Shown piece after piece: positions 34,630-42,499 of a DNA stretch of 64,000 bases (its first letter is position 1; every line of letters begins with the position of its first letter). The stretch is from assembly GCF_000735585.1 (NCBI RefSeq), contig NZ_JNNO01000023.1:1-64000 (forward strand), given 5' to 3'. The stretch is from Devosia sp. LC5 (GTDB lineage Bacteria > Pseudomonadota > Alphaproteobacteria > Rhizobiales > Devosiaceae). Below the pieces are notes generated by a model. That model saw only the letters and a list, made by a program, of their open reading frames with translations. It searched no databases and was not told the DNA's origin. Made by a program: the position numbers and the translations under genes.

Positions 34630-35753
34630 TGCAGGGCAAGGTGGTCATCGCCGGCATCGGGCAAACAGAATTCGGCAGGCACGAAGGCCGGTCGACCTAT
34701 TCGCTCAATGCCGAAGCAGCCCGCAAGGCGCTTGCCGACGCAGGCATCGAAAAAGACTGCGTCGATGGGTTGTTCGTCAAGTTTCCAACCTCCAATTTCG
34801 AGTTCATGTACGGCCAGAAGCTTGCCGAGGCGCTCGGGATCGTGCCCCGTATTGGCGGGGTATGGGATCAGGGCGGCGCCGCCAATGCTTCCCTGGTGGG
34901 CTATGCGGCAATGGCGATCGAGGCCGGTCAATGCGACATTGCCCTCGTCACCTTCGCAGACAATCCCAAGTCAGGCACCCGTCAGGCCTACCAGCGCCCA
35001 TGGGGCAATGACGAAGTCCATGGCTGGTTCGGTGTCCCAGCCGGCTACGCCATGATAGCGCAGCGCCATATGCAGCAATATGGGACTCGGCCAGAGGACC
35101 TGGCGGCGGTCGCCATGGCCTGCCGCCGCCACGGCGCCAGCAATCCGCGGGCGCAATTGCGCAAGCAATTGAGCCTGGACGACTATATGGCCTCCCCGCC
35201 CATCGTCTCACCGCTGCGACGGGACGATTGTTGCCTGGTTTCGGATGGCGGCGCGGCCCTGATTTTGATGAGCGCCGAGCGCGCGCGATCTCTCAAGGTC
35301 GACAAGCCCGTGCCCATACTCGGCTTCGGTCAGGGACAGACCTCATGGGAGGTCAGCCAGCGCCCCGATCTGACGACCACAGCGGCAAAGGTATCGGCGG
35401 CGACAGCGTTCGCGGCGGCGGGGCTGACACCGGCCGATATTGATGTGGCCCAGATCTATGACTGCTTCACCATCACGCCTTTGCTGACACTGGAAGACTA
35501 CGGGTTCTGCAAGCCCGGGCAGAGCGGCGCCTTCGCCTCGGAAGGCAATCTGGAGCTTGGTGGCGCCCTGCCGATGAACACTTCGGGCGGACTGCTTTCG
35601 GAGACAGGTATGCCCGGCATGCAACTCATTATCGAAGGGGTGCGGCAGATGCGCGGCGAGTCCGTCAACCAGGTGCCCGACGCACAACACTGCATCATCT
35701 CCAATCAGGGCGGCATCATGCATACGCACTCCACCCTTCTACTCGGAAACTAG
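34629..35753 (+). CDS. Thiolase-like protein lacking the nucleophilic cysteine (SCP-x/Ltp2 type)
   Basis: The 374-residue product has a thiolase fold (VVIAGIGQTEFGRHEGRSTY, DVAQIYDCFTITPLLTLEDY, GGALPMNTSGGLLSETGMPG). Where true thiolases have the catalytic cysteine (CxSG, about residue 82) it reads VWDQGGAANASL. This is the pattern of lipid-transfer-type thiolases, among them actinobacterial Ltp2, which with a DUF35 partner catalyses retro-aldol cleavage of a hydroxyacyl-CoA rather than thiolysis. The next gene is a DUF35 protein, so the same partnership is likely. It could cleave the 3-hydroxyacyl-CoA made by the hydratase. This activity is inferred. Confidence 0.85.
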   Translation: MQGKVVIAGIGQTEFGRHEGRSTYSLNAEAARKALADAGIEKDCVDGLFVKFPTSNFEFMYGQKLAEALGIVPRIGGVWDQGGAANASLVGYAAMAIEAGQCDIALVTFADNPKSGTRQAYQRPWGNDEVHGWFGVPAGYAMIAQRHMQQYGTRPEDLAAVAMACRRHGASNPRAQLRKQLSLDDYMASPPIVSPLRRDDCCLVSDGGAALILMSAERARSLKVDKPVPILGFGQGQTSWEVSQRPDLTTTAAKVSAATAFAAAGLTPADIDVAQIYDCFTITPLLTLEDYGFCKPGQSGAFASEGNLELGGALPMNTSGGLLSETGMPGMQLIIEGVRQMRGESVNQVPDAQHCIISNQGGIMHTHSTLLLGN

Positions 35754-35762
35754 GAGGGCTCA

Positions 35763-36179
35763 GTGAACCTGTCACCGGCATTTCCCACCCCAATTCTGGA
35801 TGCGGTCAACGGTCCGTACTGGCAGGCACTGGCGGCCGGCGAGCTGACATTCCAGCGCTGCGAACAATGCCACCATGCGTGGTTGCCGCCCCGAACTGAA
35901 TGTCCGCGCTGCCTCTCCGATCGCCCCGTCTGGGAACAGGCTTCTGGTGCAGCGCGCCTTGTCAGCTGGGTCGTCTACCACAAGGCCTTTAATCCGGCAT
36001 TTGCTGACCGCCTGCCTTACAACGTTGCGGTCGTCGAACTGGCCGAAGGTCCCAGGCTGATCAGCAATCTTGTCGGCTGCGAAGACGAAAGCACATTGCG
36101 GATCGATTTGGCCCTCAGCTTCGAAACTCGCAATGAGCATGGCACCACCATTCCCGTTTTCCGGCCGCGGAGCGTCTGA
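35763..36179 (+). CDS. DUF35 / Zn-ribbon OB-fold partner of the thiolase-like protein
   Basis: This 138-residue protein (GTG start with GGAGGG 5 bases upstream) has a zinc ribbon, CEQC (Cys33, Cys36) and CPRC (Cys47, Cys50), followed by an OB-fold (LVSWVVYHKAFNPAF, YNVAVVELAEGPRLISNLVG). DUF35 proteins bind next to SCP-x/Ltp2-type thiolases and are needed for their activity. It lies 9 bases after the thiolase-like gene, in the usual order. It probably recognises the acyl-CoA. It has no catalytic activity of its own that I can identify. Confidence 0.88.
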   Translation: MNLSPAFPTPILDAVNGPYWQALAAGELTFQRCEQCHHAWLPPRTECPRCLSDRPVWEQASGAARLVSWVVYHKAFNPAFADRLPYNVAVVELAEGPRLISNLVGCEDESTLRIDLALSFETRNEHGTTIPVFRPRSV

Positions 36180-36181
36180 CA

Positions 36182-37108
36182 ATGTCGTCGAAAGTCATCA
36201 TCACCTGCGCCATTACCGGCTCGATCCACACACCTTCAATGTCGCCCTTCCTGCCGGTCACCGCCGAAGAGATCGCGGATTCGGCCGTTATGGCAGCTGA
36301 GGCCGGCGCCGCGATCCTGCATCTGCACGCCCGCGACCCTCAAACCGGCAAGCCTGATCAGCGGCCGGAGGCGTTCCTGCCCGTTGTCCAGTCGGTGAGG
36401 CAGCGCACCGATGCGGTCCTCAATTTGACCAGTGGCGGTGCACCCACCATGACCATCGCCGAGCGCATCCAGCCGGCCATGGTGCTCAAACCCGAGCTGG
36501 CCTCCTTGAACATGGGATCGATCAATTTCGCCCTCTTCCCCATGCTGGCCCGCTTCACAGAGTTCAAGCACGACTGGGAGCGCCCCTACCTGGAGGGCAG
36601 TCGCGATCTGATCTTCCGCAATACCTTCGCTGACATCGAATATGCGCTGGCCCAATGCGGCGGCAACGGTACCCGATTCGAGTTCGAATGCTATGATATC
36701 GGGCATTTGTACAACCTGGCGCACTTTGCCGATCGCGGTCTGGTCAAGCCGCCATTCTTTGTTCAAAGCGTCTTCGGCCTGCTTGGTGGCATAGGCGCTC
36801 ATGCAGAAGATCTTCATCACATGAAACGCACCGCCGATCGGCTGTTTGGCGATGATTACCGCTGGTCGGTGCTTGGAGCTGGTCGCAATCAGATGCGCGT
36901 TGCCACCCTCGCGGCCGCACAGGGTGGCAATGTCAGGGTTGGACTGGAAGACAGTCTATGGTCAGGCCCTGGCCGACTGGCGCAGTCCAATGCGGAGCAG
37001 GTCACAACCATCCGCGCCATCTTGGAAGGCCTCGGCCTTTCCATTGCCACGCCAGAGGAAGCACGTGCATTGCTCGACCTCAAGGGCGGGAACCTCGTGG
37101 ATTTCTAG
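36182..37108 (+). CDS. BKACE-family beta-keto acid cleavage enzyme (DUF849)
   Basis: The 308-residue product begins MSSKVIITCAITGSIHTPSM and has the DUF849 TIM-barrel signatures AGAAILHLHARDPQTGKPDQ, VLNLTSGGAPTMTIAERIQP, and SVLGAGRNQMRVATLAAAQG with VRVGLEDSLWSGPGRLAQSN. The zinc ligands are the two His of HLHARD and a downstream acidic residue. Known members condense a beta-keto acid with acetyl-CoA and split it to acetoacetate and an acyl-CoA; 3-keto-5-aminohexanoate cleavage is the prototype. The substrate of this copy is unknown. It is in the acyl-CoA operon, 2 bases after the DUF35 gene. Confidence 0.9.
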   Translation: MSSKVIITCAITGSIHTPSMSPFLPVTAEEIADSAVMAAEAGAAILHLHARDPQTGKPDQRPEAFLPVVQSVRQRTDAVLNLTSGGAPTMTIAERIQPAMVLKPELASLNMGSINFALFPMLARFTEFKHDWERPYLEGSRDLIFRNTFADIEYALAQCGGNGTRFEFECYDIGHLYNLAHFADRGLVKPPFFVQSVFGLLGGIGAHAEDLHHMKRTADRLFGDDYRWSVLGAGRNQMRVATLAAAQGGNVRVGLEDSLWSGPGRLAQSNAEQVTTIRAILEGLGLSIATPEEARALLDLKGGNLVDF

Positions 37109-37118
37109 GGAGAATGGA

Positions 37119-37892
37119 ATGACTGCACGAAAGACGGCCTTGATTACCGGTGCCAGCGCCGGGATAGGGCGCGCCGTTGCCACTGAATTGGCAAAGGCCG
37201 GCTATGCCATCGCCCTGGTCGCGGTGGACAATCCGCAGCTTCATGAGACCACAGCCGAGATCGACAGGCTGAGCCAGGCACAGGCATTCGCAGCCGATCT
37301 CAGCCGGACAAGCGCCATTCCAGAACTGGTCGACAATGTCGTCGCTGCCTTTGGCCAGCTCGACGTGCTGGTCAATTGCGCTGGAATTTCCAAGCGGGGC
37401 GCCCTTGATGAACTCGATGACGCCGATTGGCAGGATGGCTTCGCGGTCAAGTTCTTCGGCACCATCGCCATGATCAAGGCCTGCTGGCCCCACCTCAAGG
37501 CGCAGCGCGGGTCGATCGTCACCATTGCCGGGGCTTTGGGCCACACGCCCAGCGACACCTCGCTTGTCGGCGGGGCAATCTGTGCCGCGCTCATCAACTA
37601 TACCAAAGGCATCGCTGAAACAGGGCGCCGGGACGGTGTACGCGTCAACGCCCTCAATCCCGGCTGGATCGATACGGGACGGCTAGGCAGCCAGCTTGAG
37701 CAAAAAGCATTAGCCGACGGGCATGGCGACACGATACGGGCCGGACAGGACATGATTGAGGAACTCAAGATCCTGCGCTTCGGCCAGCCTGAGGATGTGG
37801 CCCGGCTGATCGGATTTCTGGTTTCAGATGCCGGCTCGTTCATCCATGGCACGGCAATCGACATCGATGGCGGCCTGAACAAAGGGGTGTAG
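37119..37892 (+). CDS. SDR-family protein without the usual catalytic residues
   Basis: The product (257 residues from the ATG at 37119) has the short-chain dehydrogenase nucleotide motif ALITGASAGIGRAVATELAK and VLVNCAGISKRGALDEL. In the active-site region the normal Ser and Tyr-x-x-x-Lys are absent: SIVTIAGALGHTPSDTSLVG and GAICAALINYTKGIAETG replace them, with glycine and cysteine at the Tyr and Lys positions if AAL is taken as the anchor. C-terminal NPGWIDTGRLG and GTAIDIDGGLNKGV are normal. It may bind NAD(P) without reducing, or use other residues. It is the last gene of the acyl-CoA operon and ends inside a palindrome. Confidence 0.85.
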   Translation: MTARKTALITGASAGIGRAVATELAKAGYAIALVAVDNPQLHETTAEIDRLSQAQAFAADLSRTSAIPELVDNVVAAFGQLDVLVNCAGISKRGALDELDDADWQDGFAVKFFGTIAMIKACWPHLKAQRGSIVTIAGALGHTPSDTSLVGGAICAALINYTKGIAETGRRDGVRVNALNPGWIDTGRLGSQLEQKALADGHGDTIRAGQDMIEELKILRFGQPEDVARLIGFLVSDAGSFIHGTAIDIDGGLNKGV

Positions 37893-37905
37893 CGCGCTAC
37901 ACCCC
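37884..37905. terminator. Perfect 22-bp palindrome, bidirectional terminator
   Basis: The arms GGGGTGTAGCG and CGCTACACCCC are exact reverse complements. The SDR stop codon is inside the left arm. On the minus strand the stem is followed by TTTGTT, so it is a good intrinsic terminator for the convergent aldehyde dehydrogenase operon and may also stop the plus-strand operon. Confidence 0.7.
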
Positions 37906-37912
37906 CTCCGCC

Positions 37913-39337
37913 TCAAGCGGCAAATTGCGATACATACTTGGTGACCATATAGGCCGCCACGCCCTCGGTACCGCCTTCAGAACCATGTCCGCTTTCCTTG
38001 ACCCCGCCAAACGGCGTCTCGGGCAATGAGATCTGCGGCGTATTGATGCCGAGCATCCCCACCCTCAGATTCTCGGACACGTAGTGGGCGTGGCCGACAG
38101 AATTGGTATAGGCATAGCCCGCCAGACCGTAGCCCAGGCCGTTGGCGTGCCGCATCATTGCCTCTCGGTCATCGAAAGGCAGCAAGGTTGCCACGGGTCC
38201 AAACGGCTCTTCGCTCAAAATGCGACTGTCTTTGCCAAGCTGGTCGATCACCGTAGGCTGGTAGAAATACCCCTGATTGCTGTCGCGCGTGCCGCCAAGC
38301 AGAAGTCGAGCGCCCTTAGCAACCGCATCGCCCACCAGGCCGTCAATCCGCTCCAGTTGCCGCGCGGACGCCAGGGGTCCCATCTGCACGCCTGCCTCGG
38401 CGCCGTCGCCTATTTTCAACTTGGACGCCTCGCGGCAGAAGGCTTCGACAAATGTGTCGTATATGCCCTGGTGCACATAGAAGCGCGTCGGCGAATTGCA
38501 GACCTGGCCGCCATTGCGGTATTTGCTCGCAACCAGGATGCGCGCTGTGGCCTCGACATCCACATCATCGAAAACGATTGCCGGGGCATGTCCGCCCAGT
38601 TCCAGCGTCGCATGCACGAGATTGGCCGCCGCCTTGGCTGCGATAACCTTGCCGGTCTCGGAGCCACCGGTAAAGGAGACCTTGGCGACGCCTTCCCCGG
38701 CCAGCAAGCTGTCGACAAGAAATACATTGCGGCCGAAAAGCAGGTTGACGACGTCAGCCGGCAAACCAGCCTCGATGAAAGCCTCCAGGACATTGATGGC
38801 AGCGCGCGGTGTCTGCTTGTTTCCGACCAGGATCGCGCTGCAACCGGCCGCGAGGCATTCGCTCAGTTTGCGCGCAACGAACATCACCGGCACATTCCAG
38901 GAGGGAATCAGGACCGAGACGCCCACCGGCTCGCGGGTCACCATTTGGGTAAATCGTGCATCTCGCGCCGGAATGACCCGACCATATTGTCGGACACCTT
39001 CGGAAGCCGACCAATCGATCATGTCTGCCGAGACGGCGACCTCAACCATCGCCTCGGCAAGAATCTTACCCTGCTCGCGTACCAGATCCATGGCAATTTC
39101 GGCCTGCCTTGATCGCAGAACAGTTGCTGCATTGCGTAGGATCTGCGCACGTTCATAGGCAGATTTGCTGCGCCAGATATCAAGTCCGCGCCGGGCGCTG
39201 GCCAGCCCTTCATCGATCTGCGCCTGCGTGGCCATCAAGCCGGTACCCAATTCGGTACCCTTTGCCGGATTGATTGCGGCAAAGGCCTCAGCGCCATCCT
39301 CCCGCCAGCGTCCTGCGATGTAGTGGGCATAGGTCAT
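37913..39337 (-). CDS. Aldehyde dehydrogenase (NAD(P)-dependent)
   Basis: The product (474 residues from the ATG at 39337; a GTG at 39343 has a better-spaced GGAG) has catalytic Glu246 in LELGGHAP and catalytic Cys280 in NGGQVCNSPTRF. The NAD-binding loop is SFTGGSETGKVIAAKAA. The family is ALDH class 1/2-like, of normal length. It should oxidise the aldehyde produced by the GMC enzyme or released by the retro-aldolase to a carboxylic acid. It lies 17 bases after the SMP-30 gene, on the same strand, and is terminated at the palindrome 37884-37905. Confidence 0.93.
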   Translation of the reverse strand: MTYAHYIAGRWREDGAEAFAAINPAKGTELGTGLMATQAQIDEGLASARRGLDIWRSKSAYERAQILRNAATVLRSRQAEIAMDLVREQGKILAEAMVEVAVSADMIDWSASEGVRQYGRVIPARDARFTQMVTREPVGVSVLIPSWNVPVMFVARKLSECLAAGCSAILVGNKQTPRAAINVLEAFIEAGLPADVVNLLFGRNVFLVDSLLAGEGVAKVSFTGGSETGKVIAAKAAANLVHATLELGGHAPAIVFDDVDVEATARILVASKYRNGGQVCNSPTRFYVHQGIYDTFVEAFCREASKLKIGDGAEAGVQMGPLASARQLERIDGLVGDAVAKGARLLLGGTRDSNQGYFYQPTVIDQLGKDSRILSEEPFGPVATLLPFDDREAMMRHANGLGYGLAGYAYTNSVGHAHYVSENLRVGMLGINTPQISLPETPFGGVKESGHGSEGGTEGVAAYMVTKYVSQFAA

Positions 39338-39353
39338 GTGCACGTAAAGCTCC

Positions 39354-40250
39354 TTAAGACTCGTTCCAGTGAGCGAGCGGCAACCCGGGGATTGGCGACC
39401 GGAAAACAGCAAGGCGCGTCATGTTGAGCCCGCCGACATAGACGGTTCTGAGATCTGCGCCCGCAAAGGTCAGGCTGGATGGGTGATCGAGAATGGTGCC
39501 GTCTTGGTCTTCGAAGACCAGGTGGCATCGACCATCCGGTGCGATCATGTAGAGTTGGTTGCGCGTGATTTCGGTGACCCAGAGATTGCCTGCGCTGTCA
39601 AAACAGATGCCGTCAATCAGGGCGCCCTGCTGGATGGGGTCCGGCCCGAAGACTTCCTTTGGCCCTACGCTGCCATCGTCATTGATGGGCGCGCGTGAAA
39701 CTCGGCCAGCGCGCGTTTCGGCCATGTAGAGATAGCGTCCCGCCGCATCGACCCGCACCTCATTGGTGAAGAGCAGGCCATCCACCACAATACGGGGGCC
39801 CTGTTGATCGATCAGGATAACGTAGCCATCGGAAACATCGCGATCGAGTGCCTCAAGGTGATTTTCGAGGCGAGAGGACACCGAGAGCCAATAGCGACCA
39901 AGATTGTCCCTGCCGACGAAATTTGCGGCCCCCACAGGAACACCATCTACACTGTCGAGAAACACCTCATGGCGGCCATCCGGAAACAGCCGATAGAACT
40001 TGCGGAGGGCGATATTGGCCAGCAGCAATGTGCCATCGGGTGCCAGCGTCATGCCGTTCGGTTTGCCACCCAAAGTTCCGATAAGCGTATGTGAGCCACC
40101 GGGGGCCAGTCGCGTGGCTGACCCGCGATTGTCAGAGACCCACAAGGTCCCGTCGGGCCGCGCCACTATGCATTCGGGGCGGCTTAACCCCTCTCCGAAG
40201 AAACTGAAATTTTCTGGCGACAACACAAAATCGGCCATGACGACGCTCAT
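39354..40250 (-). CDS. SMP-30/gluconolactonase-family protein
   Basis: The 298-residue product is a six-bladed beta-propeller: SRPECIVARPDGTLWVSDNR, GKPNGMTLAPDGTLLLANIA, LLFTNEVRVDAAGRYLYMAE and LIDGICFDSAGNLWVTEITR. The conserved metal-binding acidic and Asn residues lie in the PNGM and NEVR segments. Such proteins hydrolyse lactones. It probably opens a lactone intermediate of this pathway. Start at ATG 40250 or 40238; neither has a strong ribosome site, and 40238 would be 12 bases shorter. Its upstream region has a GGTCAACCAA element shared with the hydrolase promoter. Confidence 0.88.
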   Translation of the reverse strand: MSVVMADFVLSPENFSFFGEGLSRPECIVARPDGTLWVSDNRGSATRLAPGGSHTLIGTLGGKPNGMTLAPDGTLLLANIALRKFYRLFPDGRHEVFLDSVDGVPVGAANFVGRDNLGRYWLSVSSRLENHLEALDRDVSDGYVILIDQQGPRIVVDGLLFTNEVRVDAAGRYLYMAETRAGRVSRAPINDDGSVGPKEVFGPDPIQQGALIDGICFDSAGNLWVTEITRNQLYMIAPDGRCHLVFEDQDGTILDHPSSLTFAGADLRTVYVGGLNMTRLAVFRSPIPGLPLAHWNES

Positions 40251-40282
40251 TGGTTCATTATTTAGACCTCAAAATACACAAA

Positions 40283-40292
40283 GGTCAACCAA
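40283..40292 (-). promoter_or_regulatory. TTGGTTGACC element upstream of SMP-30/ALDH
   Basis: The minus strand reads TTGGTTGACC, the same ten bases as 26884-26893 upstream of the beta-lactamase-fold hydrolase. It is about 33 bases upstream of the SMP-30 ATG. It supports a common GntR-type regulator for the region, alongside the 15-bp pair at 21268 and 31314. Confidence 0.45.
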
Positions 40293-40298
40293 TAGCAA

Positions 40299-41207
40299 CT
40301 AGGCCAATTCCTCCTCATTGCCCCTTTTGGGCTCCAGCGGGCCCAGAGCGCGAAACTGGTTCCGCACCTCTACAACAAAGGCACGGACGCGAGCGGTGCG
40401 GCGAAAATCCCGGTGATAGAGCACCCAAACATCTTTGTCCGATGGGGCCTGCAGTCCCGGCAGAAGGACCAGATCCGCTATGACGCGACCGACCATGAGA
40501 GGCAGTTCCACCACGCCCATGCCCGCCCGCGCTGCGGCCAGGCCCGTCGATTTGCCATCGACCTTCGCCAATGCCCGACCTCGCGGGAAATAGCGCTTGG
40601 TCCAGGGCGGCGAACCTTTGCTTTGGTCAATCCAGATCCAGTCCAGATCGTCGCACTGCGCTGCCTTTGTCGCATCCAGTCCTCGGCGATCGAGAAAGCC
40701 CTGACTGCAATAGAGCCCATTCTCATTGGCGATGAGCCTGTGTCCCATGAGCGTGTCCTGCGGCGCAGCCGTCGCCCGAATAGCGATGTCCGCCTCATGC
40801 CTGGTCAGACTCGATAGCTGGTCAGACGCAACGAGTTCAAGCTCGATGTCGGGGTGCCGTCTGGCAAATTCGGCGACCATCGGCATCAACACATGGTTGG
40901 CCAGCAGCGGTGGCGCGGTGACGACCAACCGGCCGGCCAGGCGAGCATCTTCCGCACTCGCCCCACGCGAGAATTCGGTAGCCTTACGCTCCACCTGCTC
41001 AGCAACCGCGACAAGCGCGGCACCAGCGGCTGTTGGCACCGCACCACTGGCCAGCCGGTCGAACAGGCGCGCACCAATACGCTCTTCAAGTTGAGCAATC
41101 CGTCGTGACACCGTCGAATGATTGACGGCAAGCAGCTTGGCCGCTCCTGTGGTACTGCCCGTACGCACCAGCGCCAGGTAAAAGCGAATGTCGTCCCAAT
41201 CCTGCAT
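40299..41207 (-). CDS. LysR-family transcriptional regulator
   Basis: The product (302 residues from the ATG at 41207) has the N-terminal winged helix MQDWDDIRFYLALVRTGSTT, LLAVNHSTVSRRIAQLEERI, and a periplasmic-binding-protein-like effector domain. It is divergent from the metallo-hydrolase gene at 41328 across 120 bases, the usual LysR arrangement, and is therefore the likely regulator of that gene. Its own ATG is part of the palindrome at 41207-41224, which suggests autoregulation. The effector is unknown. The 15-residue extension to 41252 is not family-like. Confidence 0.9.
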   Translation of the reverse strand: MQDWDDIRFYLALVRTGSTTGAAKLLAVNHSTVSRRIAQLEERIGARLFDRLASGAVPTAAGAALVAVAEQVERKATEFSRGASAEDARLAGRLVVTAPPLLANHVLMPMVAEFARRHPDIELELVASDQLSSLTRHEADIAIRATAAPQDTLMGHRLIANENGLYCSQGFLDRRGLDATKAAQCDDLDWIWIDQSKGSPPWTKRYFPRGRALAKVDGKSTGLAAARAGMGVVELPLMVGRVIADLVLLPGLQAPSDKDVWVLYHRDFRRTARVRAFVVEVRNQFRALGPLEPKRGNEEELA

Positions 41208-41224
41208 TGTGCGATTATGCACAA
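41207..41224. promoter_or_regulatory. 18-bp inverted repeat at the LysR start, candidate operator
   Basis: TTGTGC at 41207-41212 and GCACAA at 41219-41224 are perfect inverted arms separated by GATTAT. It overlaps the LysR start codon and lies about 105 bases upstream of the divergent metallo-hydrolase gene. LysR proteins commonly bind such repeats between divergent genes. Confidence 0.5.
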
Positions 41225-41327
41225 CAACTGTCCAAAAGTCGATGATTTTCAATCACGCAGATCACTGTTAGCCCAGAGCGAACATCCCGAGGATCACTTC
41301 TTGGGGACCACCGATGGAGACTGACTG

Positions 41328-42260
41328 ATGAGAATTTCCCGACGCAACGTACTAGCCAAAGGCGGAGCGGCGACGCTTGCTGGCCTGACCATGCCCGCTG
41401 GACTGACCCTGTCCGCCGCCGAGGACGCGCAACCTGCCTGGACAATCGGTGATTTCAGGATCACGCCACTGCTGGACGGCGTGGTCGAAGTCGACGAGAC
41501 CATCTTCACCGACGCTGACCCAGCCGCTCGCCGCGACCTGTTGGAGGACGCTGGCCAGCCGGAGGGCAAGATCCGGCTCGACGTCAACACCTTCCTGATC
41601 GAGCGTGGCGACACCACCATTCTCGTCGATACCGGCACGCGCGACCTCTACGGCCCCACGCTTGGAAAGCTGCCCGCTGCCCTTGCCGCCGCCGGCGTCG
41701 ACCCATCGGACATTCAGCATGTCATCCTCACCCACATGCACAACGATCACGTGGGTGGACTGGTCGACGGCAATGGAAAGTCCGCCTTTGCCAACGCACA
41801 ATTGCACGTGGCCGAGGCTGAATGGACCTACTGGACCTCCGAGGACAATTTTGCCAGCGCAACGGCCGCAGGCCAGTTTTCCTTCGCTGGCGCCCGCGCC
41901 GCCACCCCGCTCTATCAGGACCGCGTCCAACCTTTCTCGGGCACGGCAGAAATTCTCCCTGGCATTCACCCCATTGCCCTGCCTGGCCACAGCCTGGCTC
42001 ATACCGGCTTCCGCCTCACCTCCGGTGCTGATCAATTGATCATCTGGGGCGATGTTGTGGTTTCACCTGAACTGCAATTCGCGCATCCGGAATGGACCTC
42101 GACTTTTGATGCCGACCCAGCGCAGGCGGCACAATCGCGCATGCAGATTTTCCGTGAAGTCGCTGCCGATCAGATCCCGGTACTTGGCATGCATCTTCCT
42201 TTCCCGGGCGCAGGGACGGTTCTACGAAATGGAGATGCCTACGAACTGACCGCACTCTAA
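41328..42260 (+). CDS. Exported MBL-fold metallo-hydrolase (Tat substrate)
   Basis: The 310-residue product starts MRISRRNVLAKGGAATLAGL, a twin-arginine signal with SRRNVLAK followed by a hydrophobic stretch. The mature protein has the zinc motif THMHNDHVGG (His136, His138, Asp140, His141), ALPGHSLAHTG and a late histidine (PVLGMHLPFPG). It may therefore be folded, metal-loaded and exported as a periplasmic lactonase or related hydrolase. It is divergent from the LysR gene and has no downstream partner on its strand. Confidence 0.88.
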   Translation: MRISRRNVLAKGGAATLAGLTMPAGLTLSAAEDAQPAWTIGDFRITPLLDGVVEVDETIFTDADPAARRDLLEDAGQPEGKIRLDVNTFLIERGDTTILVDTGTRDLYGPTLGKLPAALAAAGVDPSDIQHVILTHMHNDHVGGLVDGNGKSAFANAQLHVAEAEWTYWTSEDNFASATAAGQFSFAGARAATPLYQDRVQPFSGTAEILPGIHPIALPGHSLAHTGFRLTSGADQLIIWGDVVVSPELQFAHPEWTSTFDADPAQAAQSRMQIFREVAADQIPVLGMHLPFPGAGTVLRNGDAYELTAL

Positions 42261-42499
42261 GTAGCTCGTCTAGACGCCCGCATCTGGCGACAAACGCTTC
42301 ATCGGCCTGTGCAATGAGTGCAAATGACACGGGCCGATGACGCTATGAATGTCTCCGCGACCCGTTTCAATTAGGGGCCTGGCCGCATTGAGGAACCAAC
42401 GAAGACCGATGAATGGTCGACGTGGGGCCGGTGGCAGACCGGCAGCTATCAGCATCGGGGAACGAATTGCAGCCATCGGCCGTCCAAGAACGACGATAT
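42261..42499. other. Intergenic region between convergent genes
   Basis: It holds only a short CGTCTAGACG palindrome at 42269-42278 and no coding frame I can support. Confidence 0.4.
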
